A stretch of 64,000 nt of DNA from DATAEE01 sp963725145 (GTDB lineage Bacteria > Acidobacteriota > Vicinamibacteria > Vicinamibacterales > 2-12-FULL-66-21): assembly GCA_963725145.1 (NCBI GenBank), contig CAVRXL010000012.1:1846563-1910562 (forward strand). The letters run 5' to 3'. This document shows, one piece after another, positions 15,832 to 24,412 of the stretch. The notes below the pieces were generated by a model, which was not told where the DNA came from, did not search any database, and worked only from the letters and a program-made list of their open reading frames with translations. The number at the start of each line of letters is the position of its first letter. Position 1 is the stretch's first letter. Position numbers and translations under genes: made by a program.

Positions 15832-18570
15832 GTGACGAAGTGCCTCTCGTGCGGCGCCGCGCTGGCCTCCGAGACGCGCTTCTGCCCCGACTGCGGCGCC
15901 CCTCTCGCGCAGTCGAGCGAGGACACCGAAACCCGCCTTGCGCCGCAGGCGGCCCTGGGGGTCACGACATCGCGTCCGTCATCGTCCCGCCCATCGTCAG
16001 GTTCGCATTCAGGCTGGCTGTCGACGAGCGCCATCATGGACGAGGGCCGGTTCCTGCCGGGCGCCATCCTGGCTGGGCGTTACCGGATGATCGGTCCCAT
16101 CGGCAAAGGGGGCATGGGCGAAGTGTACCGGGCCGACGATCTCCGCCTCGGCCAGCCGGTCGCGCTCAAGTTCCTGCCGGAGTCGGTTGCGAACGATGCG
16201 GCGCGGCTCGCCCAGTTCCACCAGGAAGTCCGCAGCGCGCGCCAGGTCTCGCACCCGAACGTCTGCCGCGTGTACGACATCGGCGAGGTGGACGGCCTGA
16301 CCTTCCTGTCGATGGAATACGTCGCGGGCGAGGACCTCGCGTCGCTCGCGAAGCGGATCGGTCGGCTGTCGCCGGACAAGGCGCTGGATCTCTCGCGTCA
16401 GTTGTGTGCCGGGCTCGCCGCGGCTCACGACCGCCGCGTCCTCCACCGCGACTTGAAGCCGGCGAATCTGATGCTGGACGACAACGGCCAGCTGCGCATC
16501 ACCGACTTCGGCCTCGCGGGGATTGCGGGGGACGTCGGCCCCCGCGCGGGCACGCCCGCCTACATGGCGCCCGAACAGCTGACCGGCCAGCCGGCGACGG
16601 TCCAGAGCGACATCTACGCGCTCGGTCTCGTGATCTACGAGCTCTTCACGGGACAGCGTCCATTCGACTTCCGAAGCATCGCGGAGCTGATGCAGCGCCA
16701 CGACGAAGGCGTTCCGCCGCCATCGTCTTTCGTGACCGGTCTGGATCTGTCCCTGGACCGCGCGATCATGCGCTGCCTCGAGCGCGACCCGGCCAGGCGC
16801 CCCGACTCGGCGCGCAAGGTCCTCGCGTCGCTGCCGGGGGGCGATCCTCTCGCGGCGGCGCTCGCCGCCGGGGAGACGCCATCGCCAGAAATGGTGGCGG
16901 CCGCGGGGGAAACGAGCGCGATCCGCCCGGCGGTCGGTCTGGGCGTGTTTACCGCGATCCTCGTCGGACTGGCTGCGATAACGACGATCTACAACAGAAC
17001 CCTGCTCGTCAGCGTCGTCCCGATGGAGCGCTCACCCGACGCGCTTGCCGATCGCGCCCAGGAGCTGGTTGCGCAGATCGGCTACACGGAGCCGCCGGTC
17101 GACCGCGCGTGGGGTCTGGTCAACAACGTCGAGGCCCTTCGCTGGATCGCACGGACCGACAGCAGCCTGAATCGGTGGGATCGCCTGAGATCCGGCTCCC
17201 CGGCCGCCGCCGTGTTCTGGTACCGGCAAAGCCGGGGGCCGATGTTCCCGATCACGCGGAATACTCAAATCCTGCAGAACGATCCCCCGATGACGAGCGC
17301 CGGCATGATCCTCGTCTCCCTCGACACCCGGGGGCGTCTCCTCGAACTTCTCGCCCTGCCGCCGCGGCGCGACGCGGCAGCTCCCGCTCCTGTGGCCTCC
17401 GATTACCAGCGGCTCTTTCAGTCCGCGGGCCTCGATCCGTCGCGCTTCACTGAGATTGCGACCGACGTGACGCCGCGGGCGTTCGCGGACGCCCGCCGCG
17501 CGTTCGAGGGTCCGCTCGAGGACGATCCTTCGACGAAGGTCCGCGTGGAGACCTCGACGTACCGCGGGCGGCCGGTATCGTTTCAGATTATCGCGCCGTG
17601 GACCCAGATCGCCGCGGGCCAGCGGGTTGCCCAGGGAACCGCTGAGCGCCTCATCGGCATCTTCGCGGCCGTCCTGGTGCCGCTACTCCTCGTCGCGGGG
17701 GTCGTGCTCGCCCGCCGCAACCTGAAGAGCGGCCGCGGCGACCGGCGTGGCGCGGCGGCGGCCGGCACCTACATGCTGACGACCGCCCTCGCGTCGTGGG
17801 TCATAGGCGCGACGCACACGTCCATCATCGACAGCGAGGTGGACCGGCTGTTCAACGTAGCGATCGCCGGCGGCCTCTTCTCTGCGGCGATGCTCTGGGT
17901 CTGGTATATCGGCGTCGAGCCGTACGTCAGGCGATTCTGGCCGAACATGATGCTCGGCTGGTCGAGGCTCATCTCGGGCCGCATTCGCGATCCGCGCGTC
18001 GGCCTCGAGGTGCTCGCCGGCGCGGCGTGCGGCACGCTGATGACGTTCCTGCTCGCGCTGCACGACGTCGTGCCTCCCCTTTTCGGGCTTCCCGCGCCGA
18101 TGCCGCAGACGTCGGAGCTTTCGCTGCTCATCGAAACGCGTCGCTTTCTTTCCTACCTCTTTGGCGCAGCGAACCAGGCGCTCTACAACGGGATGGTCGG
18201 CGTGTTCGGTCTCGTGTTCTTTCGTATCCTGTTCCGCTGGCGCTGGTTGGCGCTCGTCGTGGTGATGGCCGCCTTCACTCCGGTGGCGCTCCGCGGCATG
18301 TTCCCCGGGGACACCGGACTCCTCGAGGTCCTGTTCGGATTCCTCATCCTCGGAGCGGTCATCGGCGCGATCGTGCGGTTCGGCCTCGTGGCCGGATCGG
18401 TCGCTTTGTTCTTTCACTTCATCACGTCGTCGGTTGCCCTGACGTGGGACTGGTCCGCCTGGTATGCCGGAGCCACGATCGGCACCCTGGCGTGCGCCGT
18501 CGCGATCGCCGCGTTCGGGTACTACGCGGCTCGGGGTGAAGAACCGCTGTTCAGCCCCGCTTTCGACTGA
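15832..18570 (+). CDS. Zinc-ribbon Ser/Thr protein kinase with polytopic membrane C-terminus
   Basis: 912 residues from GTG 15832. A zinc ribbon (CLSCG...CPDCG, residues 4-22) and a Ser-rich linker lead to a Hanks-type kinase domain from about residue 83. It has the glycine loop GKGGMGEVY, catalytic Lys113, HRDLKPANLML (Asp207), DFG (225-227) and APE, so it should be active. A helix at about 363-383 is followed by a roughly 230-residue extracytoplasmic region (to about 600) with no known fold. The last 300 residues contain about eight to nine hydrophobic helices. The layout suggests a membrane sensor kinase. It lies divergent from a MerR gene and convergent with der, overlapping it by 20 bases. 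Confidence 0.9.
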   Translation: MTKCLSCGAALASETRFCPDCGAPLAQSSEDTETRLAPQAALGVTTSRPSSSRPSSGSHSGWLSTSAIMDEGRFLPGAILAGRYRMIGPIGKGGMGEVYRADDLRLGQPVALKFLPESVANDAARLAQFHQEVRSARQVSHPNVCRVYDIGEVDGLTFLSMEYVAGEDLASLAKRIGRLSPDKALDLSRQLCAGLAAAHDRRVLHRDLKPANLMLDDNGQLRITDFGLAGIAGDVGPRAGTPAYMAPEQLTGQPATVQSDIYALGLVIYELFTGQRPFDFRSIAELMQRHDEGVPPPSSFVTGLDLSLDRAIMRCLERDPARRPDSARKVLASLPGGDPLAAALAAGETPSPEMVAAAGETSAIRPAVGLGVFTAILVGLAAITTIYNRTLLVSVVPMERSPDALADRAQELVAQIGYTEPPVDRAWGLVNNVEALRWIARTDSSLNRWDRLRSGSPAAAVFWYRQSRGPMFPITRNTQILQNDPPMTSAGMILVSLDTRGRLLELLALPPRRDAAAPAPVASDYQRLFQSAGLDPSRFTEIATDVTPRAFADARRAFEGPLEDDPSTKVRVETSTYRGRPVSFQIIAPWTQIAAGQRVAQGTAERLIGIFAAVLVPLLLVAGVVLARRNLKSGRGDRRGAAAAGTYMLTTALASWVIGATHTSIIDSEVDRLFNVAIAGGLFSAAMLWVWYIGVEPYVRRFWPNMMLGWSRLISGRIRDPRVGLEVLAGAACGTLMTFLLALHDVVPPLFGLPAPMPQTSELSLLIETRRFLSYLFGAANQALYNGMVGVFGLVFFRILFRWRWLALVVVMAAFTPVALRGMFPGDTGLLEVLFGFLILGAVIGAIVRFGLVAGSVALFFHFITSSVALTWDWSAWYAGATIGTLACAVAIAAFGYYAARGEEPLFSPAFD

Positions 18571-19927
18571 CGGCGGCGCGCCGTCTGACCAGGATTCGAA
18601 CCGGCGCGCCCATCAACCCGAACGACTCCCTCAGGCGATTCTTCAGGAACCGCTCGTAAGAGAAATGAAACTCCGTGGCCACGTTGGTGAAGAACACGAA
18701 GGTCGGCGGTTTCACCCCCGTCTGCGCGGCATAGAGGATGCGAACCTCCCGCCGCCCCGGGCTCGCGGGGGGATGCACGGCCGTGACGGCCTGGACGAAT
18801 CGGTTCAACTCCCCCGTCGACACCCGTCGGGCGCGGGCTTCCGCCACGCGGTCGATCGTCTCGAGCAGTTTTGGCGTGCGCTCTCCCGTCCGCGCCGAAA
18901 TATGGAGCACCGGCGCGTACTCGAGGAACTTGAGCTGGAACCGCAGCTTGTCGTCGAATTCCTTGACGAACTCCGAACCGCGGTCCTTGACGAGGTCCCA
19001 CTTGTTCGCGGCGATGATGATGCCGCAGCCAGCTCTTTCGGCTTCACCGGCTATGGCACCATCCTGATCCGACGCTCCTTCGACCGCGTCGAGGACGAGC
19101 ACGGCAACATCGGCGCGCTCGATCGCGCGGCGCGCCACGAGGACGCTGACCGCTTCGATGGCGCCAGCCCTCGCGACACGGCCCGGCCGGCGGATGCCGG
19201 CGGTGTCGACGATACGAAAGGTCTGCCGGTGCCACTTCAGCACCGCGTCCACGGCGTCGCGCGTGGTCCCCGGCATGTCGTTCACCATCACCCGTTCTTC
19301 GCGCAGCAGTCGGTTGACGAGCGACGACTTGCCGACGTTCGGCCGTCCCACGATCGCGACGGCGATCTCATCCTCACGGGGCCGACGGACTCTGGGCTCG
19401 GCCTCGACCCTCGATCGTGCCTGCGGAAGCCGTTCAAGCACTTCGTCCAGCAGATCGCCGACTCCATCACCGTGCTCCGCCGCGATTTCGAGAATCGGCT
19501 CGAACGCGAGCTCGTAGAACTCGATTGAGCGCCCGCGGGCGCGCCGGTCATCCGTCTTGTTGACCGCGACGACGACAGGCACGCCGCGCGACCGCAGGGC
19601 AGCGGCGATCTCCCGATCTCCGGGCAGGAGCCCTTCTCGGCCGTCCACGACGAAGATAACGAGGTCGGCCGCCTCGAGCGCCGTGCGGCCCCGTTCGACG
19701 ACAAGCTCGTGGAGCGGATCGTCGCTCGCGCCGAACATGCCCCCGGTATCGACGAGCGTAAAAGCAGCGCCTTGCCACTCCGCCGGTTGCGCGATCACGT
19801 CCCGTGTGGTCCCTGCGACCGACGTGACGATGGCGCGTCGCGTCCGGGTAATGCGGTTGAAGAGCGTGGACTTGCCGACGTTTGGACGGCCGGCCAGAAC
19901 CACGGTCGGGAGCGTTTTCACGGGCAT
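18551..19927 (-). CDS. der: Ribosome-associated GTPase Der (EngA)
   Basis: Double GTPase needed for 50S ribosome assembly. The first G domain has AGRPNVGKSTLFN (G1), GTTRD (G2), DTGG (G3) and NKTD (G4). The second has GRPNVGKSSLVN, GTTRD, DTAG and NKWD. A KH-like C-terminal domain follows. The start is taken at ATG 19927, giving 458 residues; a GTG at 19951 is possible but lies inside the inverted repeat in front of the HU gene. The tail RILVRRRAAVSRKRG is basic. The gene is divergent from the HU-like gene. Confidence 0.95.
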   Translation of the reverse strand: MPVKTLPTVVLAGRPNVGKSTLFNRITRTRRAIVTSVAGTTRDVIAQPAEWQGAAFTLVDTGGMFGASDDPLHELVVERGRTALEAADLVIFVVDGREGLLPGDREIAAALRSRGVPVVVAVNKTDDRRARGRSIEFYELAFEPILEIAAEHGDGVGDLLDEVLERLPQARSRVEAEPRVRRPREDEIAVAIVGRPNVGKSSLVNRLLREERVMVNDMPGTTRDAVDAVLKWHRQTFRIVDTAGIRRPGRVARAGAIEAVSVLVARRAIERADVAVLVLDAVEGASDQDGAIAGEAERAGCGIIIAANKWDLVKDRGSEFVKEFDDKLRFQLKFLEYAPVLHISARTGERTPKLLETIDRVAEARARRVSTGELNRFVQAVTAVHPPASPGRREVRILYAAQTGVKPPTFVFFTNVATEFHFSYERFLKNRLRESFGLMGAPVRILVRRRAAVSRKRG

Positions 19928-19948
19928 TCCTGGCGGATCCCCATATTT

Positions 19949-19992
19949 CACTTACGGGCTGACTTGACAGCGTAAGTGACAGAAATTATGCT
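19949..19992 (+). promoter_or_regulatory. Sigma-70 promoter with flanking inverted repeat, for the HU-like gene
   Basis: A consensus -35 TTGACA (19964-19969) and a -10 TATGCT (19987-19992) are separated by exactly 17 bases, 28 bases before the ATG at 20021. An 8-base inverted repeat, CACTTACG (19949-19956) and CGTAAGTG (19971-19978), brackets the -35 box. This could be an operator for autorepression or another regulator. GAGGAG at 20006-20011 is a good ribosome binding site. Confidence 0.75.
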
Positions 19993-20020
19993 AGTTACGC
20001 TTTTCGAGGAGCGCCCAAGC

Positions 20021-20293
20021 ATGATCAAAGTCGACATCGTCAACGAGGTGTCGAAAGTAGCCGACATCACCAAGGTCAAAGCCGAGGTGGCTGTCGATGC
20101 GGTCTTCGACGCGATGCGGCTCTCCATGCAGCGGGGCGAGCGAATCGAGCTGCGCGGCTTCGGCGTGTTTCAGGTGAAGCCACGGAAGCGCGGCATTGGC
20201 CGAAACCCCCGGACCGGAAAAGAGGTCCGCATCCCCCCCGGTCGAACCATCCGCTTCAAACCCGGGAAGGATCTTCAGAATATAGGAGGCTGA
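20021..20293 (+). CDS. HU/IHF-family DNA-binding protein
   Basis: A 90-residue DNA-bending nucleoid protein. The N-terminal helices MIKVDIVNEVSKVADITKVKAEVAVDAVFDAM are followed by GERIELRGFGVFQVKPRKRGIGRNPRTGKEVRIPPGRTIRFKPGKDL, the DNA-binding beta arms with the RNPRTG tip. The sequence is slightly closer to IHF subunits than to HU, but the two cannot be separated with confidence. ATG 20021 is chosen over 19976 because of the family N-terminus and the promoter position. A 15-base palindrome (20285-20299) spans the stop codon. Confidence 0.92.
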   Translation: MIKVDIVNEVSKVADITKVKAEVAVDAVFDAMRLSMQRGERIELRGFGVFQVKPRKRGIGRNPRTGKEVRIPPGRTIRFKPGKDLQNIGG

Positions 20294-20308
20294 GCCTCCG
20301 CCGCTCCA

Positions 20309-21280
20309 TTGTCCGACCGTCCGCTCGACTCCCCTTCCGTGTCGCTCGACCCCGCTGTACCGCCAGTCCCGCTCCAACGCTTTCAGCACCGCTACCGGGT
20401 GCACATCATGTTGCTCCTGGCCACCGCGCTGACAACGACGCTCTACGGGGGCGAGCATTACTATTCCTTCCTTCTTGAGTTTGGCAATCGCGCCGTCCAG
20501 CCGGCGCTCACGCACCTGTTTCCGGGGGGGCTCTGGTACAGCCTGGCGATTCTTACGATTCTCGGCGCGCACGAGATGGGGCACTATCTGACGTGCCGGT
20601 TCCACCGGATTGACGCGACGCTTCCCTACTTCATCCCGATGCCGATCGCGATCACGGGCACGATGGGGGCAGTCATCCGCATTCGAGAGCCGTTTCCGAC
20701 GCGTGCAATCCTGTTCGACGTTGGCGTCAGCGGGCCGATCGCCGGCTTCATCGTCCTCATTCCGCTCCTCTTCGCGGGGCTGTACATGTCGAACGTACGG
20801 GCACTGCCGGCTGACTTTATCGGATACTCCCTTGGAGAGCCCCTCCTATTTACCGGCGCAACGTGGATTGTGTGGGGAACTATCCCCGCTGGCCACAGCC
20901 TGAACATGCACCCATTGGTGTTCGCCGCCTGGTTCGGACTGCTGGCCACCGCGTGGAACCTGCTGCCTTACGGACAGCTCGACGGCGGGCACATTACCTA
21001 CGCGCTCTTCGGGAGCCGAGCGACGAAGATCTCGTACGTCACGCTCGCCGCGGTCGTGGTGCTGACCTTCCTCTCGTGGAGCTGGTTGTTCTTCGCCGCG
21101 GTCCTCGTGTTGATGGCGATCCTGGGTGCCGTGAGGCATCCTCCCGTGACTTACGACTCGGTGCGCCTCGATCGGGGTCGCCAGCTGATCGCGCTACTGG
21201 CCGGGGTCATTCTCATCCTCTCCTTTACGCCCAAACCGTTCGAGATCTACGCGGCGATCCGGCCGCTCACAGAACGCTGA
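20309..21280 (+). CDS. Site-2 protease family (M50) membrane metalloprotease
   Basis: 323 residues from TTG 20309. The zinc-binding HExxH is present as GAHEMGHYLTCRF in the second or third membrane helix. The second metal site is LLPYGQLDGGH, the NPxxxLDGGH-type motif. About seven hydrophobic helices are present. S2P proteases cleave transmembrane segments of regulators such as anti-sigma factors. The substrate is unknown. It lies 16 bases after the HU-like gene and may share its promoter. Confidence 0.88.
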   Translation: MSDRPLDSPSVSLDPAVPPVPLQRFQHRYRVHIMLLLATALTTTLYGGEHYYSFLLEFGNRAVQPALTHLFPGGLWYSLAILTILGAHEMGHYLTCRFHRIDATLPYFIPMPIAITGTMGAVIRIREPFPTRAILFDVGVSGPIAGFIVLIPLLFAGLYMSNVRALPADFIGYSLGEPLLFTGATWIVWGTIPAGHSLNMHPLVFAAWFGLLATAWNLLPYGQLDGGHITYALFGSRATKISYVTLAAVVVLTFLSWSWLFFAAVLVLMAILGAVRHPPVTYDSVRLDRGRQLIALLAGVILILSFTPKPFEIYAAIRPLTER

Positions 21281-23684
21281 CGGGGTCGACGTCGATCGTG
21301 ACGCGCCGCTTCAGGTCCGGCTTGCCCTGCAGCGCGTCGAGCAGGGCCTGGCGCATCGGGCCGCGGGCGGAGCCCTTGAGAAAGAACTGCGTCCGGTGCT
21401 CGCCGCGCAGCCGGACGAAGGGCGCGGGCGCGGGCCCCACCAGGCGGAAACCCTCGGCCGGCGTCCGCACGCGGCGGGCCAGATCGGTCGCGGCGTCCAG
21501 CGCCCCCCGGAACGATGGCCCGCGTACGATGACGTTCACCAGGGCGACCGCGGGCGGATAGCGCATAGCGGTCCGGTACTTGATCTCCTCTTCGAAGAAC
21601 GCCCGGTAATCCTGGCGACAGGCGTGTCGAATGCTGTAGTGCTTCGGGTACAGCGTCTGGATGATGGCTTCGCCAGACGCCGCGCCCCGGCCGGCGCGCC
21701 CAGCGACCTGTGTCAGCAGCTGAAACGTGCGCTCGGAGGCGCGGAAGTCCGCCAGTCCCAGGCCGACGTCCGCCGAGATGACGCCGACGAGCGTCACTCG
21801 CGGGAAGTCGTGCCCTTTTGCGATCATCTGCGTGCCGACGAGCACGTCGATCTCTCCCGCGGCGAAGCGATCGAGCATCGAACCGATCGCCCCGCGGCGG
21901 CGGACGGTGTCGCGATCCACGCGCGCGACCCGGACGCCCTCGACCAGCGCGGTCACTTCCGCCTCGACGCGCTCCGTGCCGATCCCAATGCGCTCGACGT
22001 ACGGGCCCGCGCACTTAGGGCACTGCTTGGGCAGCGCCATCGAGTAGTTGCAGTAGTGACACCGCGCGCGGCCGGCGGCGAGGTGCACCGTCAGCGAGAC
22101 GCTGCAGTTCGGGCACTCGACTGTCGCGGCGCACTGACGGCAGAAGACCGCGGCCGCATAGCCGCGGCGATTGAGCAACAGCAGGGCCTGCTCCCGCCGC
22201 GCCAGGCAGTCACGCAGCGCCTGCGCCAGTGGCCGGCTGAGGATGACGTCGGGTCCTTCGGCCGCGTATTCGTCGCGCATGTCCACGATGCGGACGCCCG
22301 GCAGCGGCCGGTCCAGCACGCGGGTATCGAGCGTCAGCCTCTCGTACCGGCCGCCGAGCGCGTTCTGATAACTCTCCATGGAAGGCGTCGCAGATCCGAG
22401 GAGCGCCAGCGCGCCGGCCTGGCGCGCGCGCATGACGGCCACGTCACGCCCGTGGTAGCGCGGGGCCTCTTCCTGCTTGTATGAGCTGTCGTGCTCTTCG
22501 TCGACGACGATGAGGCCCAGCCGGTCGATCGGCGCAAAGACCGCCGACCGCGTGCCCACGACGACGTCGATCGCGCCGTCCCGGATCCTGATCCACTGAT
22601 CGTGCCGCTCGCCGTCGGACAGTCCGCTGTGCTGAATCGCGACCCGCTCTCCGAACGCGCGCCTGAATCGCGCCGCCACCGCGGACGTGAGCGCAATCTC
22701 GGGCACGAGCATCAGGACCCGCTTTCCTGCCGAGACGATGTGCTCGCCGAGGCGAACGTAGATCTCGGTCTTGCCGCTTCCCGTGACGCCATGGAGCAGC
22801 GTGCACCGGAAGCGTCCCGCGTTCGCCAGCTCTCTCAGACGGTCGAGAACAAGCTGCTGACTGGCCGAGAGCACGATTGCCCCGGCACCCTGAGCACTCT
22901 GAGCACCCTGAGCACCCTGAGCACCCCGATCGACTTTCCGTCTGGCGATCGAGACGAGCCCGCGGTCGGCCAGGCGCTTCAACGTCACTTGATCGATCCC
23001 GCGCGCGGTCAGGACCGGAACGTCGACGCCTTCCGGCGCACCGGCCAGCACGGCCAGCGCCTCGCGCTGTCGCGCGCCGAGCCGCAGGCCGGCGGTGTCG
23101 AAGCCCGCCGCCGTGGCCGACGCGACGCGGACGGTCTTGGAGGCATCCGCGCGTCCCCGCAGGGGCTGGCTGACATCGACGAGCCCTTCCCGCGCCAGCG
23201 CATTCACAAGGGCGTTGAGCCCCTCCGCGCGGCGCCGCAACGCCGACACGAGCGAACGGACCGGCACCGCACGACCGTTCCGGAGCGCGGCGAGCACCCT
23301 CGCCCGCGGCGTGCCCAGGGCCATGGGGGCGCGTGCGCCCGCCTCCGTGATTCGAACGTGGCGTTCGCTTTCAATCCAGGCGGAGGGCGGCATCGCACCC
23401 GCGAGCGTCTCGCCCGGACCGCACGCGTAGTACTCCGCCGTCCACAGCGCGAGGTCGACGACAGCATCCGGCAGGAACGGCCCGTCGTCCAGAACGTCGG
23501 CGATCGGCTTCAGCGCGCGAGTCTCTGCCGCGCCGTCGCCGCTGCCGACCACGATTCCGGTCATCATGCGGGTTCCGACTGGAACGAGCACTCGCGCGCC
23601 GCGCGCAGGAGGCGTCCAGCGATCCGGAAGTTCGTAGGTGAGAACGCCGAGGAAGGGAACGGGGACGGCGACGGAAATCAGCAT
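21267..23684 (-). CDS. priA: Primosomal protein N' (replication restart helicase PriA)
   Basis: 805 residues from ATG 23684 (MLISVAVPVPFLGVLTYELP). The N-terminal DNA-binding domain recognises 3' ends. The helicase core has GVTGSGKTEIY (Walker A), VDEEHDSS (Walker B), GSATPSMES and QVAGRAGR. Eight Cys residues in a paired arrangement (CRQC, CPNC, CHYC, CPKC) form two zinc sites. PriA reloads the replisome at stalled forks. A Gln/Ala/Gly insert (GAQGAQGAQSAQGA) near residue 270 is encoded by a 9-base tandem repeat. The start overlaps the uracil-DNA glycosylase stop. Confidence 0.95.
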   Translation of the reverse strand: MLISVAVPVPFLGVLTYELPDRWTPPARGARVLVPVGTRMMTGIVVGSGDGAAETRALKPIADVLDDGPFLPDAVVDLALWTAEYYACGPGETLAGAMPPSAWIESERHVRITEAGARAPMALGTPRARVLAALRNGRAVPVRSLVSALRRRAEGLNALVNALAREGLVDVSQPLRGRADASKTVRVASATAAGFDTAGLRLGARQREALAVLAGAPEGVDVPVLTARGIDQVTLKRLADRGLVSIARRKVDRGAQGAQGAQSAQGAGAIVLSASQQLVLDRLRELANAGRFRCTLLHGVTGSGKTEIYVRLGEHIVSAGKRVLMLVPEIALTSAVAARFRRAFGERVAIQHSGLSDGERHDQWIRIRDGAIDVVVGTRSAVFAPIDRLGLIVVDEEHDSSYKQEEAPRYHGRDVAVMRARQAGALALLGSATPSMESYQNALGGRYERLTLDTRVLDRPLPGVRIVDMRDEYAAEGPDVILSRPLAQALRDCLARREQALLLLNRRGYAAAVFCRQCAATVECPNCSVSLTVHLAAGRARCHYCNYSMALPKQCPKCAGPYVERIGIGTERVEAEVTALVEGVRVARVDRDTVRRRGAIGSMLDRFAAGEIDVLVGTQMIAKGHDFPRVTLVGVISADVGLGLADFRASERTFQLLTQVAGRAGRGAASGEAIIQTLYPKHYSIRHACRQDYRAFFEEEIKYRTAMRYPPAVALVNVIVRGPSFRGALDAATDLARRVRTPAEGFRLVGPAPAPFVRLRGEHRTQFFLKGSARGPMRQALLDALQGKPDLKRRVTIDVDPVSVL
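22892..22927. repeat. 9-base tandem repeat (GAGCACCCT) inside priA
   Basis: Four consecutive 9-mers: GAGCACTCT, GAGCACCCT, GAGCACCCT, GAGCACCCC, preceded by a partial copy. They are in frame and encode the GAQ/SAQ repeats of a surface loop between the DNA-binding and helicase parts. The same 9-mer makes the array at 44648-44692. Confidence 0.8.
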
Positions 23685-24412
23685 TCCACATTGTTCAGGA
23701 GTTGCTTTGCCTTTTTCATATCCTCCCACGTATCCCGCTTGCGATCCGGGCTGCGAAGCAGGTACGCAGGATGGAACGTGCAGACCAGCTTGGCGCCTTT
23801 CAGATCGTACACCCGGCCCCGAAGGCGCGAGATCGGCGCCTCGGTGGACAACAGCGTCTTCGCCGCGAAGCTTCCGAGCGCGACGATGACACGCGGAGCG
23901 ATGGATTCAATCTGGCGGAAGAGGAATGGCTGGCAGGTCGCGACTTCGTCCGGCTCGGGGTTGCGATTCTCCGGCGGCCGGCATTTGATCACATTCGCGA
24001 TGTAGACCTCATCGCGCGTCAGGCCGATGGCCTCGATGATCTTGGTCAGCAGCTGACCCGCGCGCCCGACGAAGGGAATGCCCTGCAGGTCCTCGTCGTG
24101 GCCCGGCGCCTCGCCGACGAACATCAGGTCGGCCTCCGGATTGCCCACGCCGAACACGACCCGGCTCCGCCCGAGCCCGTGAAGCTTGCAACGGGTGCAG
24201 TCCCCGATCTCGTCGCGGAGCGCTGTGAGGGCGTCGGCCGCCGAGGCCGAGAAACGGACGGGATTCGACGCTTCTGGAGGGGCCGGTCTCAAGACCGGCC
24301 CCTCCTCGTCGATCCCGGCCGGCCTCGACCATTGGGGATCTCTCCCGAGGCCGTCTACGCCGAGCTCGGCGAAGTACTCGAGATGATCAGCGAGTCGTTG
24401 ACGGGGATTCAT
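23678..24412 (-). CDS. Uracil-DNA glycosylase, family 4 (Fe-S type)
   Basis: 244 residues from ATG 24412. Removes uracil from DNA in base-excision repair. Motif A GEAPGHDEDLQGIPFVGRAGQLL and motif B HPAYLLRSP are intact. The four Fe-S cysteines are seen as CTRC and C(x13-16)C in CRPPENRNPEPDEVATC. The N-terminal extension carries an in-frame copy of the 30-bp palindrome, read as EGPVLRPAPP. The gene overlaps priA by 7 bases and coaBC by 26 bases. Confidence 0.92.
   Translation of the reverse strand: MNPRQRLADHLEYFAELGVDGLGRDPQWSRPAGIDEEGPVLRPAPPEASNPVRFSASAADALTALRDEIGDCTRCKLHGLGRSRVVFGVGNPEADLMFVGEAPGHDEDLQGIPFVGRAGQLLTKIIEAIGLTRDEVYIANVIKCRPPENRNPEPDEVATCQPFLFRQIESIAPRVIVALGSFAAKTLLSTEAPISRLRGRVYDLKGAKLVCTFHPAYLLRSPDRKRDTWEDMKKAKQLLNNVEC
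24276..24305. repeat. 30-bp palindromic element inside the uracil-DNA glycosylase gene
   Basis: Same element as at 11310-11339 with one change in the centre (TCAA for TTAA). It is read through in a different frame from the VWFA copies, giving EGPVLRPAPP in the linker before the glycosylase domain. Confidence 0.88.

Noticed and set aside
22892..22927. CRISPR array (short regular repeats)
   Set aside because: The repeat is contiguous with no spacers and lies in the priA frame. No cas gene is present in the window.
21396..24005. Plus-strand frames of 362 and 504 codons opposite priA and the glycosylase
   Set aside because: Antisense shadows without motifs; priA motifs are complete on the minus strand.
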